Source: Ophiobolus disseminans
Taxonomy: Eukaryota > Ascomycota > Dothideomycetes > Pleosporales > Phaeosphaeriaceae
Length of the DNA stretch: 64,000 nt
Reading direction: 5' to 3'
Assembly: GCA_010093685.1 (NCBI GenBank)
Contig: MU006235.1
Coordinates: forward strand, 201,780 to 265,779
Of the stretch, positions 1 through 9,770 are shown piece by piece. Made by a program: the position numbers and the translations under genes. Under the pieces are notes generated by a model. That model ran no database searches. It saw only the letters and a program-made list of their open reading frames with translations, and was not told the origin of the DNA. Position 1 is the first letter of the stretch. Each line of letters starts with the position of its first letter.

Positions 1-110
1 TTCTATAACGTTCTAGGACATTCTATAACGTTCTAGAACATTCTATAACGTTCTAGGACATTCTATAACGTTCTAGGACATTCTATAACGTTCTATAATG
101 TTCTAATAAA
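1..110. repeat. 20-bp tandem repeat (minisatellite), probably continuing left of the window
   Basis: Five successive units of the pattern TTCTATAACGTTCTAGGACA (two related 10-mers per unit) with single-base differences, decaying after position 100. Every 10 bases a TTCTA or GTTCTA core recurs, so the basic period is 10 bp. The block abuts the N-terminal part of the outer pogo transposase, whose start is therefore missing here. A minisatellite with the same 10-bp design on the other strand, without the C/T changes, lies at 14,891-14,980. Confidence 0.9.
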
Positions 111-120
111 CCGAAGTGTA

Positions 121-1800
121 TCTACTAAGGACAATAGAGGTCTAACCTCTTACATCTAGGAAGTCTGCCTTAGAAAGTTAGGTAACGCGCTTCCTCCGTC
201 GTTACAAAGATAAGCTGAAATTGCACTATAGTAAGGGGAAGAACCGTCTCCGCTATAGGGCAGATTCTCTATACAAGTACGAGACGTAGTTTTAAGATCT
301 AGCTAAAATCTTCTACAAATACTACGTTAGGCTAGGTGACATATACAATATAGATAAGAAGGGATTCTACCTTAGTAGAGGTAAAGGTACCTACAGAGTC
401 TTTAGCTAGGACTTATAGAAGCGAGGGGGCCGTTGTCAACCTATACAGAATAGATCGCGTAAGTAGTTAACGGTAATAGCAGCTATATGTGCTAATAGGA
501 GTGCTGTACCACTAAGCATACTATACGCGTTAACTTTAGGTAACATTTAGGAGCGCTAGACGAAGGATATTGAGTACGAGGACGATTAGGTAATAGTTAG
601 TACTACTAAGACGGGATAGAGCAACAACGATATAGTCGTGGCTTAGCTAAGGGACGTATTTAACCGGTATACTAAGGAGAAGTCCCCTCTACGTCACCGT
701 ATACTCCTCCTAGACGGCTACTTATCCTATTAAACACAGGAGTTTATAGACTATTGTAGGCTACGGAGGATCCTACCCCTGTTATTGCCTCCTTACAGTA
801 CCTATACGTTGCAGCCGCTAGATATTAGGCTCTTCTCCCCCCTTAGCAAGGCGTATAGCCAAGCCTTAGAAGAATACGTGGAGAAGACACAGGGGCTGCT
901 TACCCTTAAGAAGGGGGACTTCTACCACCTATTTAAGGATGCCTAGGATGCCTTCTTCACCGTCACTAACATACAGAGCTCATTTTCAATCACTAGTATC
1001 GTTCTATTAGATGCCGAGCAAGTACTTAAAAAGTTCCGTACAACAACACTAGAGCCTCCTAAATACCCTACTACAATTGATACAGTCAATCGACGTACAG
1101 TTAGCTCGCTTATAGCTAATTAGATTAAGCCAGATAGCTATAAGGCTTATGTAGTCACTAACACAATCCTTTTACTATAAGCTTAACAAGCTATAGTTGA
1201 ATATAAGAACAACGGCCTTAGGTACGCGTTAGGACAAAAGCAGAGGGACTATAAGACCCCTATTAATGCTCTAGATCTTTAGATGAATTGGGACGCTTAT
1301 TAGAGGGCTTAACTTCTATCACCTCGGACAATACGCCACGCAAGCGATAGACGGGTGCAGATAGAGCAGGAGGTAGAGGATAAGAGGCTAGAGCGACTTC
1401 GGACAAAGAATATAAAGGCTTAGGCTAAGCTCCTTTAGGAGAAGCAGGCTTAGCTTAGATAGGTTAAGCGTGAAAGACTTAAGAAGGTGCGTAAGGAGGA
1501 GAAGGCTGTAAAGGCTGCTAAATGCGCGCGCCAAAAGCAACAATGCGACGCCTAAAAATCTATACAATAGTCCTAATCTAGTAAGCGCAAAGCCTTACAG
1601 TTACAGTCCTATAAGCCTTAGGCAAAAAAACAGCATGTAGGTAGTGCTGCTAGGGGTAGTGCTGCTACAGTGGCTGCACCGGCTCCCCTATTAATAACTA
1701 CCCGCCGCGGCCGGGCCGTTAATACTCTAGCTAAATATAGATAGCCAAAGCTGTAGAGCTACGTCCATGAATAACTACTTTAAAAAATCTTGTGATAGTC
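121..1800 (+). pseudogene. Decayed pogo/Fot1-like transposase (outer copy)
   Basis: Reading through many TAG/TAA stops, the + strand encodes a DDE transposase of the pogo (Tc1/mariner) superfamily. The clearest segment (about 690-830) reads LLLDGYLSY, then a CR.RRILPLLLPPYSTYTLQPLD-like stretch and FSPLSKAY, matching the family block around the second catalytic Asp. IYN.DKKGFYLSRG lies near 345-380, and a Lys/Arg/Glu-rich C-terminal tail follows at 1,360-1,620. Stops are overwhelmingly TAG or TAA, as expected from RIP acting on TGG, CAG and CAA codons. The C-terminal half aligns with 8,560-9,660 at roughly three-quarters identity by eye, so the two copies diverged before or independently of RIP. 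Confidence 0.85.
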
Positions 1801-1880
1801 ACTATTATACGTGGCTATGCAGCCTTATCTTTAACGTTGCCGTAGTGTTGTTAGGGTGGGCATTACGCGACTGCGGGCAT

Positions 1881-1925
1881 TACCGAGGAGGGTCGCGTAA
1901 TACCGCAGTTCGCGTAATGCCGCAC
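1881..1925 (+). repeat. Left terminal inverted repeat of the inner pogo element
   Basis: Begins TACCGAGGAGGGTCGCGTAA and ends CGTAATGCCGCAC. It is the reverse complement of 9,726-9,770 except for one C/T difference. The leading TA is the duplicated target dinucleotide. Confidence 0.9.
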
Positions 1926-1929
1926 CTAG

Positions 1930-2130
1930 GCTAGTAAATGGGTTCGGGGTACCTAGTAGTGGGTATAGGTTAGATTAGGGTTGCATAGGTCTCTAGGTTG
2001 TAGTTAGGTTAGGGTCGCATGGACCTGTGGTTGTGGATGGGTTGTAGTAGCTCTAGCGCGGGTAGAGGTTAGGTTAGGTCGCACAGACAATAGGTTAGGG
2101 TTAGGTAGAGGTACCTAACTAGGTTATTAT
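1930..2130 (+). repeat. Left subterminal G-rich repeats of the inner element
   Basis: Irregular repeats of GGTTAGGGT / GTTAGGTT / GGGTCGCA. Part of it (about 2,040-2,120) is an inverted match to the C-rich block at 7,555-7,610, both containing CTAACCCTAACCT followed by a GTCTGTG word in the C-rich orientation. It resembles telomere sequence only locally and is not a regular TTAGGG array. Confidence 0.6.
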
Positions 2131-2250
2131 ATATATTACAGGTTAGCTATTGTTTTAGGCATTAGTTTACAATTACGGGCCTTTATGCTAAGGGTTTAAG
2201 AGTGCAAATTAAACGTTAGGTTTGCATTGTAGTTATCACAGCTATTTATT

Positions 2251-4881
2251 ACGGCCTCGCGTTCCTGTACGCGCCCTGCACGGTTTCCTAATAACGCCGA
2301 GGCTTTACCCTCTTCCGTGCTGGAAGTTCCTAACGCGAAGGAGTAGCTAGCTCCTTATCTAACTTATCTGAACTAATTTCTATCCTATTTAGTAGAGTAG
2401 CATTAGCTGGCAGCTTAAGCAAGTCGTCTATCTTATTAACTAGCAGTGACTCCGCTGCAACTAATAGCGATAAAGAAACCTCTCTAAATATAGATTGTTT
2501 AAGGATTATAATCTGCCTAATTGTTTAAGCGGATAGGTTGTGTTAGCGATCCCTAATAACGTCCTTGCTAATATTAAAAATGCGCTCTACACCTACTTGT
2601 GCAATCTATACTATAAGAATATCTTTTGCAACTTAAGCAAGGCAAGGATAGCCTAGTTCGTTCTCTCTCTACTACCCTAGTACGTCGAACCCGTCACCTC
2701 TAATCACGCGAGGAGTGCTAAGATAGGATTCGCCTTCTTCTCGTGTTGCGCCTAGGTTGTCGTCTAAATTAAGGCTAAATAAACTCTGGCTGGAAGCTAA
2801 GAGTGTGCTTAACAATTAGGGGATTAAAGGAGTTTTCCGAAACTACTTATTGCCCTGTAAACGTCTTAGCTGTGCACTTCGTGCAGGGGTAAAGTTTTAA
2901 GAGACAGAACTATTGTAGCGTTTAAGATACTCGAGGAATTGTTCGCGGTACATATGCTTATCTTAGGTATCCTAGGTGTTATCCTAGTAGTCTAGTGAGC
3001 ATATAGATGTAATAATACGCTGTAGTTATAATACCTCGTATGCAGTAAGCTTCTGCGATAGATCTAGTATAGTAGCATAGTTAAATAGATAACCTTGCGC
3101 GTCGCCTGTTCTCGAGTAGTACTTAACTAGCTTAGCTCGACCCCTCTCTGCTGCAGCCTTTACAGTCTCTAGCTAACTAGTATTGTCGATATAGTTTGAG
3201 TCTTTACTAAGTTCCTCTGTTATCTTATCTAGAAAGTCAAAAAGTCGATTATATATAAGCTAAATGTACGGAATCTAGGGCTTCTAGTTCTCGCTCAGGA
3301 AGTTCGTAGCCTCTTTAAAGCTCTTAAGCATACGAGTAATTGCCTTGAGGTGTTGCTATTCTATAGAAGCAAGTCGAATTTTCTTAAGATCCTTAGAATT
3401 AGCTTTAGAATTGTCGTTGCTGTTAGAAGAATTGTTTAATCTACTAGTTGTCTTAAGTGCAATCTTATTCTCAAGCTAAGTGTTAATATAAGATTAGAGT
3501 TTTACTACACGCTCGCACATATCGTATATAGAATTCTACCTTGTCTTAACGTCTCGTAGTACAGATAGACGTTGACTAGCTAGTTGCGTTGCAAGAAAAC
3601 GCTCGAAACGTTGTAGTAACTAGTTAATTGCTATGCAGATAGCTCGAAGCTGCTGTAGTATAAGTATATAATAAAACAATGTAATAACACTTAACGTACC
3701 TTGCGGAGAGAGTTAGGAATAGATATCTAGGCGTGGATTTCGTTGATATATCGGCGTTGTAGTGTTTCTCCGTTTTCAATTGCAGTAGTGGCGGCTAATT
3801 GCAAGTAGACGATAATATCTTAGACTACAAGGTTAATTATATAGGCGAGGCATAGGATCGTGTTCTCTTAGGCATTCTATATAATGTTATCTCCTAAAAG
3901 TTTCTAGGCGACACTACGAGTGAGCGTGCCGTTGTTGCTAGCATTGTCGCATATAATAGCTAAGAGCTTTCTTCTGTTTATAGTATCCTTAAGAATACGC
4001 AGTACCTTAGTTGCTATAGATTCACCTGTGTGCCTTCCTCGCATAGGAATAAAATCTAGTAAGGTCTCCTTCAGCTCCTAGTTATTGTTAATATAGTATC
4101 TATTAATAGCTAGGAAGCTAAGGTAGTTAGCTGCAGACTATGCATTAAGCGCGATTAAAAGCTTAGTAGTTTTACTAATGTTGTAGAGAAGAGAGGCCTT
4201 TGCTGCATCGAACTAGTTAAGAAACATGTGTCGGAATTTATAACGGCTAGTTAACACAGTCTTAGGCGAGAGGAAAGTAAGGAAGCGCTGAAATAATAGC
4301 CGCTTAACTGTTCGGAATGCCTAGTTATTGTCGACTATAACTCGCACAATTTCGTATTCGAAGGCTTAGGGGGAATATGCTAGTCCTCGATTAGGTTGTT
4401 GTCTTAGGGGAGTAAAGGCAATTAATGCATTTAGTAGTCTCTTATAGGTTGGAAACTCTGTAAATCTACACGCCTAGGACTTAAGGTGATTTATAAGATG
4501 CTTAGTACTAATCCCTTTAGCGTTAGGATATTAGAGGATACGACTATAGTTATAACAATAAACGTATAGGAAACTAGTGCTCGCATGTGTAGCTTCTAAA
4601 AAGTGAAGCTAAGCTTAACCTGTACGAGTGGAGGAACCCTAGCGTGGATTAGAGTTACTTAGATCCTAAGCCTAAGGTGTCTCTTTCCACTATAAGTCCT
4701 ATATAGTAAAAATATCGACTCTTCTCTTATCCTCTTTCTTAAATAGTAGGGGACGCTTAATAAGGCAGACTCTCTCTTAATCCCCGGATTTCGTAGTGTG
4801 TAGGGCTGTTATCTGATATTCTAAGAGTAGTTCTAGCAGGTAGGAATGCGCGATTAGTGTATAAGCTAGAGAGGCAGACAT
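2251..4881 (-). pseudogene. Decayed hAT-superfamily transposase
   Basis: The minus strand, read through stops, starts at an ATG (4,881) and shows the hAT layout. A BED-like C2H2 finger with spaced Cys and His lies near 4,490-4,570. The catalytic core contains FLAINRYYI and LLDFIPMRGRHTGESIA (about 4,000-4,120), DNASNNGTLTR (about 3,925-3,955) and CLAYIINLVV*DII (about 3,800-3,860). The C-terminal dimerisation block VGVERIFNISKDVIRDR lies near 2,540-2,620. A 47-bp GT-AG intron is likely at 3,653-3,699. Stops are TAG/TAA of RIP type. TTATCACA lies just upstream of the start (4,898-4,905, sense orientation), and its inverse lies just beyond the stop (2,233-2,240). No convincing hAT terminal repeats or 8-bp target duplication could be found by eye. 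Confidence 0.85.
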
Positions 4882-5187
4882 TGCTGTAATAAAAAAATGT
4901 GATAACTTTAGTAGCTAGGACAGATATATGCAGAAATTTGATATGCAGGCTTTTAGATTTGATATTTAGGTTCGATATTTAGAATTCCATGATCACAACA
5001 ACGATATTCCAAATAATTCTAAGCTAATCTTTAATCTAAAACCGCTAGTGTTAGATAATATAAGCTAAATAAGTTTTTAGGAGTAATTAGCATAGCACAA
5101 AGGACTTCCGAAGTAGTGCAGCTAAGTTGCATGTAATTATTAGGTGTGATTGTACGCTAGACAAACTCTAATATCCGCGTGTTCTAT

Positions 5188-6470
5188 CTACATGTCATCC
5201 TCAGCTAGGATTTCACTAAAATCCCTACTATTAGAGAATCCCTTAAACTCGGATTTATTATCACTATTAACTACATCCGCATCGTAGGCATCAGGCATAC
5301 GCTTGTAGTAATTCTCGAGCTCTCTTTTAGAATTATTATCCACTTCCTCTTTACACTCATTACTATCATCTCCCTAAACATATAGCTTATCGCTATAAAG
5401 CATAATGTTGTTGTTGTCCTCGATCGATTTAAGAACAGGCGTAGGCTTAGAGTAGCTGCGATATAAGTAAGTGTATGTGATAACTCAATGTGATAAAACT
5501 TACATCTAGTCCTTATTCTCAATTGCAGCCTTCTTACTAGGCTTTAATTGTTTCACGAACCTAAGAAACTCCTCTTTTGCAGCTAGACTTAAAAATTTGT
5601 TATTCTTAAGTCTGAGCAAACTATCTTAATAGGTTTTGCGAATCATCTTTTCGTATAGTCCTCTAGATTAATAGATTCGAGTTTAGCCGCGGTTTAAATC
5701 TTGAGGAGCACCTGTGAATAGATAGCAGACTTAACTAATATTACCTAGGGCTTTTTAGTGTGCTCTTATGTCAATTTCATGTTTGAGAGTATCCTACCTC
5801 TTATAGATATAGCCTAGTTTCGTCTCTAGCCACTTAGCTACACATTGTAAGTAGTTATCTATAATAAATAGCTATAATAACATACAACTCTTCTGTGCTT
5901 CGTATCGCGTAGCAGCTATGTTCTCCTCTTCTAACTTAAGTTTTTTTTTTTTTGCTCTCTAACAACTTTTGATAGGCAGGATCTTCTTTTAGCTTTTTCT
6001 TAAGCTAGTACTTTGCTAATCGATTAGCAGCAGCAGCAGCCTTAATAGCACGTTGCTTATTAGAATATAATACAGCACGATTTCTCTAAGCGATAGCACG
6101 AGCACTATTGCTAAGAGAACCCTTGAATAGAACAGAGAGATTTGTAGGTCGTCTCTTGCTAATACCCGATTAGCTACATTGTTAGATAGCTAGACTAACT
6201 TCTTTATCTCGCGACGCAAAGCCCTATCTCAGTTAGTACGCAATGTGATAGCATAGTATAATAATTACCTCTGTACGCGCAATCCACTTACCGCGTTCGA
6301 AGTTGTTAGGAATCTTAACTTCTCGAGGCAGCAGACCTCTAGGTACGTTAGCAGGCTCTTCTTTAAAAGGCTCTATGTTATTGGATGTAATAGCTAAGTG
6401 TGATAATTAAGTGTAGTAGTATAGGAGTAAGGTTGTTGTGTGCATATAACTTACATGCGCAAAGTTAAGT
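5188..6470 (-). pseudogene. Unrecognised intron-containing cargo gene with acidic C-terminus, decayed
   Basis: The minus strand carries a consistent coding-like reading interrupted by TAG/TAA stops and by three good GT-AG introns: 6,373-6,454, 6,224-6,268 (branch site TACTAAC) and 5,456-5,503. The predicted chain begins with EPFKEEPANVPRGLLPREVK, then a Lys/Ala-rich helical stretch (NKQRAIKAAAAANRLAKY; LKKKLKEDPAYQKLL). A central region follows (CVAKWLETKLGYIYKR; LKNNKFLSLAAKEEFLRFVK), and the tail is very acidic (DSNECKEEVDNNSKRELENY, ending EILAEDDM). I recognise no family. It is transcribed away from the H3-like gene, with about 360 bp between them. Without the intact sequence no function can be given. 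Confidence 0.55.
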
Positions 6471-6480
6471 GTTTACGTAG

Positions 6481-6833
6481 TCTGTGCACAGCAGCGCGCG
6501 CAAACGCACTAGCGCGTTTTTCGATTTTTTCGCTGTACACGAACATTTTCACTCTAAAAATTGTCGCATCAATTTGAAAATACTCTTATTCGAAAGATCG
6601 CATTTAATTACGCAGGTACACTAATTATTATAAGTTTTTATTACAGTACAGGCTGTGATCTAACGCGCAACGCTAATTGCACTAGCAGAATTCTGAAACC
6701 GCGCTAGTGGGAACAGGAAACTGCACTCACTTCATACGTATTTCACGCTCACCCGCTAAAATCACGACATTTTCTATACTAACACACTCTAGAACTCAAT
6801 TATCACAAGCTAGTGTTACATCAGCAGCACGAT
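6481..6833. promoter_or_regulatory. Shared divergent 5' region between the two cargo genes
   Basis: This is the only non-coding stretch between the starts of the minus-strand unknown gene and the plus-strand H3-like gene, so it is the natural place for a bidirectional promoter. It holds GCGCGC words at 6,494-6,520, AT-rich stretches and one TTATCACA at 6,800-6,807, 27 bp before the H3 start site. The function is inferred from gene orientation only. Confidence 0.3.
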
Positions 6834-7347
6834 ATAGCGCAGATAAAGCAGAAGCGCGACGCTCGAACTAGTGGCAAGGCACCCCGCAAGCAGCTCGCCT
6901 CTAAGGCCGCTTGAAAGTCGCTTCTTACTAAATCAAAGCGCAAATTTCGCTACAAGCTAGGTAGTATATTATCACAGTTACTTATCATATACGTATTCTT
7001 ATATTGTATAGCTGTAGCCCTTAGAGAGATCCGCCGCTACTAGAAGTCGACTAAGCTACTCCTCCGCAAACTCCTATTTTCCCGCCTAGTTCGCGAGATT
7101 ATCCAAAATAAGTACTCTAGCCAAGCTTTTAGATTATAAGTCTTAGCTCTTAGTGCAATTCAAGAAACAACAGAAGCCTATCTAGTTAGTTTCTTTAAAG
7201 GTATGCAGTTATAACATGTTATATTCAATAATTGAGATGCTAATATTCCTAGATACTTAGGTTAATGCGATTTATACCCGACGAGTTACGATTCAGCAGA
7301 AGGATATGTACTTAGCTAGGCGATACTATCGAAATCTTAGCGTATAG
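6834..7347 (+). pseudogene. Histone H3-like gene (CENP-A-length loop 1), RIP-damaged transposon cargo
   Basis: Three exons (6,834-6,960; 7,012-7,200; 7,253-7,347) joined by GT-AG introns of 51 and 52 bp encode an unmistakable H3. The start codon is now ATA. The N-tail reads AQIKQKR, then RTSGKAPRKQLASKAA*KS with TGA in place of CGA (Arg26). The fold follows as VALREIRRY*KSTKLLLRKL, FSRLVREI, AIQETTEAYLVSFFKDT and RRVTIQQKDMYLARR. Between REI and IQE there are two residues more than in canonical H3, the spacing found in CENP-A/CenH3, while the tail keeps the H3 GKAPRKQLASKAA word. The end differs from RGERA. After the TAG at 7,345-7,347 the frame continues about 35 codons with only TAG/TAA stops, so the original protein may have had a C-terminal extension. 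Introns show capture from genomic DNA rather than from mRNA. Confidence 0.85.
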
Positions 7348-7554
7348 GGTGCATAGATTTAAGGTGTGCTTAGCCGTTAGGAGTTATAGGATATAGGATT
7401 TCAAAGGTTTTAGTAGCAATTAAGTCTGCTTCGTGAATACTATCTACTTGCTGTGATAACAGAATGTGGTAAATGTAACATACTAACTGAATTTATACCT
7501 GCTTTAGTTTTAAAAACACATGTTAATAGATACGACTAATTTTGTTATACGCTA
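7348..7554 (+). other. Possible 3' extension of the H3-like gene and intron-like sequence
   Basis: The H3 frame continues past its TAG with further TAG/TAA stops only until about 7,450. An intron-like stretch follows: TGTGATAA at 7,452-7,459, then a TACTAAC branch-type site and CTGCTTTAG. No further exon can be recognised. Confidence 0.3.
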
Positions 7555-7730
7555 GCCTAATATAGCTAACCTAACCCTAACCTCTGGTCTGTGTAACCTC
7601 TACCCAACCTCTACCCCTTCTTAGCGTAAAATATATAGGTAGAGGCTGGGTCGAGGTTGGGTTATTACGTAAAGCAGCCTAACCCCAACCCAACCCCTAC
7701 CCATTTACTACTCTAGCCGCACCCCACCAC
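7555..7730 (+). repeat. Right subterminal C-rich repeats of the inner element
   Basis: Irregular AACCTAACCCTAACCTC / CTACCCAACCTCTACC repeats with an internal inverted stretch (7,610-7,670). The first part is an inverted match of the G-rich block near 2,040-2,120, so the cargo is bracketed by inverted subterminal DNA. Confidence 0.55.
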
Positions 7731-7769
7731 TACAACAAAATTACAGCTACTACTTCAACACGCAATATC

Positions 7770-9660
7770 TCTGCTAACATAGATCTAATCAATGCAGCAA
7801 TTGAGTTTTTAGAAAGCGCAGCTTTAGGAGAACATCTTTTGTACCGAAAAGTAGCTGCGTAGTTCAACATTTGCCCTACAACGCTTACGCGGAGGCACTA
7901 AGGCAAATGTAACCCGTATGCTATTAAATCTGTTAACTAGCAACTCCTAAGCTAACAACAGGAGTTACACCTTGTAAGCTACATTAGACAATTAACAGAG
8001 GACGGCTTGCCTCCCTTAAGGCGTATGCTACGGAACTACTGCATGTCAATTGTTAGGAAGCCTGCCTCCTAAAGCTAGGTAACGCGCTTTCTTAGCCGCT
8101 ACGAGATTGAGCTTAAAACGCACTATATAAAGGGAAAAGATCGCACTCGTCACAAGGCTAATTCTCTACTAAAGTACGAGTTATACTTTGCGTACCTGCA
8201 TATGAAAATACAGAAATATCACCTCCGCGCTTCTAATATATACAATATGGATAAGAAGGGCTTCTATCTTAGTAGGGGTGAAGAATTAACTAGAATATTC
8301 AGCAGGGACTTGTAGGAGTTAGGGGGTCGCCGGCAGCCTATTGCAGATAACTGTTATTGCAGCTGTTTGTGTAGATGGAAGTGCCTTACTACTAAGCGTA
8401 CTATACGCAGCTACTTCTAGTAACATTCAAGAACGCTAGACTCGCGATATTGAGCTTAACGATAAGGCTTATGTTAGCGTAACTGCCTTAGGGTAGAGCA
8501 ACAATAAGATAGGCGTTGCATAGCTTAAACAGGTGTTTAATAGGTATACAAAGGAGAAGGCCAGCCTACGTTATTATTTACTCCTTCTTAACGGCTATTT
8601 ATCCTATTAGACATTGGAGTTCTTAGAGTATTGTAGGCCCCGGAGGATACTACCCCTATTACTACCTCCTCATTCAACTCATACGGTGCAGCCATTAGAC
8701 GTAGGGCTATTCTCACCCCTAAGCGCCGCCTACACCTACGCCCTTGAGGGCTACCTCTAGGCCACCTAGGGACTACTTTCACTTAAGAAGGGAGACTTCT
8801 ATACCCTTTTCAGACAAGCCTAGAAGGCCTCCTTCACTGTTAACAATGTCCTGTTGTCGTTTAAGCGCACAGGGGTATAGCCTATAGATCCTGAGCTAGT
8901 CCTCAAAAAGTTCTAAACAACAACACTACTACCTCCTGAGTTCCCTACCTCTATAGAGATAGTCAACAGGCATACTATTAACAATCTCGTGACTGCTGCG
9001 GAGCCTTGTAGGCATAAGGGTAACATAATTAAAGCTACGCTCCTTTCACTGCAAGCCTCGCAGGCCCTCCTTGAACATGAGAACTAGAGGCTACGACATT
9101 CACTCAAACTAAAGCAGAGAGACTATGAGATCCCTGTGGGTGCTCTGGAGCTCGAATCTGCTAGAGAATCTTATACTACGGCAATACTCTATTCACTAAG
9201 GAAGATCTGTAATGCTAAGGCACGCAGATTGGAAAAGGACCGTAAGAATGAGGAGGAACGGCTAGAGAAGCTTCGGATGAAGGACTTAAGGGCTGAGGCA
9301 AAGCTTATTACTCAGGAGCGTACCCGTATTGCTCGAGAAGAGCGGGTAAAGGAGAAGGAGCGGAGGGCTTAGGAGAAAGCTGAAAAAGCTGCCGCGCATA
9401 AGGCTCTCAAACACTAACGCAACGCAGAAAAAGCTATAAAATTAGCCTAATTGGACAAGCGTAAGGCCTCAAAGCCTGCTTGCTAGCCTCAGCCAAAAAA
9501 AAGACGCGTGGGTGGTGTTGCTGGGGGTGGTGGTGCTGCCCAGCCCAAATCAGCACCCACACCCACACTGACTCGTCGCGGCCGAACTATCAATACTCCA
9601 GGAAGGTTTAGATAACTCAAATTGTAGAGCTACTCCTCTAGAATAATACCTTAGAAAAAC
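7770..9660 (+). pseudogene. Decayed pogo/Fot1-like transposase (inner copy)
   Basis: Read through stops, the chain shows the whole pogo layout. An N-terminal helix-turn-helix (INAAIEFLESAALGEHLLYR; FNICPTTL.RRH) is followed by a CENP-B-type DNA-binding helix set (QELHLVSYIRQLTEDGLPPL) and IYNMDKKGFYLSRG near 8,240-8,280. The DDE block is LLLNGYLSY, FLEYCRPRRILPLLLPPHST, VQPLDVGLFSPL (about 8,570-8,730). A Lys/Glu/Arg-rich C-terminus follows, of which 9,136-9,372 is still open for 78 codons. It ends just before the right terminal repeat. Damage is mainly TAG/TAA stops. It is a better-preserved relative of the outer copy and gives the family assignment of the whole nest. Confidence 0.85.
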
Positions 9661-9725
9661 TCGCAATAATAGCTTTGGTACGTGGCTCAATAACTTCATG
9701 CTTGCAACATTGCAATATTGGTGGG

Positions 9726-9770
9726 GTGCGGCATTACGCGAACTGCGGCATTACGCGACCCTCCTCGGTA
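9726..9770 (+). repeat. Right terminal inverted repeat of the inner pogo element
   Basis: Begins GTGCGGCATTACGCGAACTG and ends CGACCCTCCTCGGTA. It is inverted relative to 1,881-1,925 (44/45). Confidence 0.9.

Larger units (their letters stand above)
1..1880 (+). mobile_element. Outer pogo/Fot1-like DNA transposon, left part (its right tip is at 9,771-9,787)
   Basis: This segment contains a dead pogo-type transposase and ends with 25 bp (1,856-1,880) of a right terminal inverted repeat. That repeat is cut at a TA and resumes at 9,771 with CGCGACCCACCTCGGTA, after the inner element. Rejoining the two halves gives a sequence parallel to the right repeat of the inner element (9,726-9,770), so both elements belong to one family. 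The left end lies outside the window or was replaced by the minisatellite at 1-110. Tc1/mariner/pogo elements insert at TA and duplicate it, which fits what is seen. Confidence 0.8.
1881..9770 (+). mobile_element. Inner composite pogo/Fot1-like transposon, about 7.9 kb, with gene cargo
   Basis: The element is bounded by 45-bp inverted repeats at 1,881-1,925 and 9,726-9,770 (44 of 45 positions match, the one difference being C/T), with TA at both outer ends. It sits inside the right terminal repeat of the outer element. In order it contains a left repeat, TTAGGG-rich subterminal DNA, a dead hAT transposase (-), an unrecognised dead gene (-), a dead histone H3-like gene (+), a second C/T-rich subterminal block and its own dead pogo transposase (+). 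Plain pogo/Fot1 elements are about 2-3 kb, so roughly 5 kb is extra. Whether the cargo moved with the element or was inserted later cannot be decided from one copy. Confidence 0.8.

Noticed and set aside
1..110. Array of heat-shock elements (TTCnnGAA)
   Set aside because: Only one unit has TTCTAGAA; the other units lack the inverted GAA. A decayed minisatellite explains the pattern better.
1930..2130. Internal telomere
   Set aside because: TTAGGG occurs only a few times among irregular relatives; not a telomeric array.
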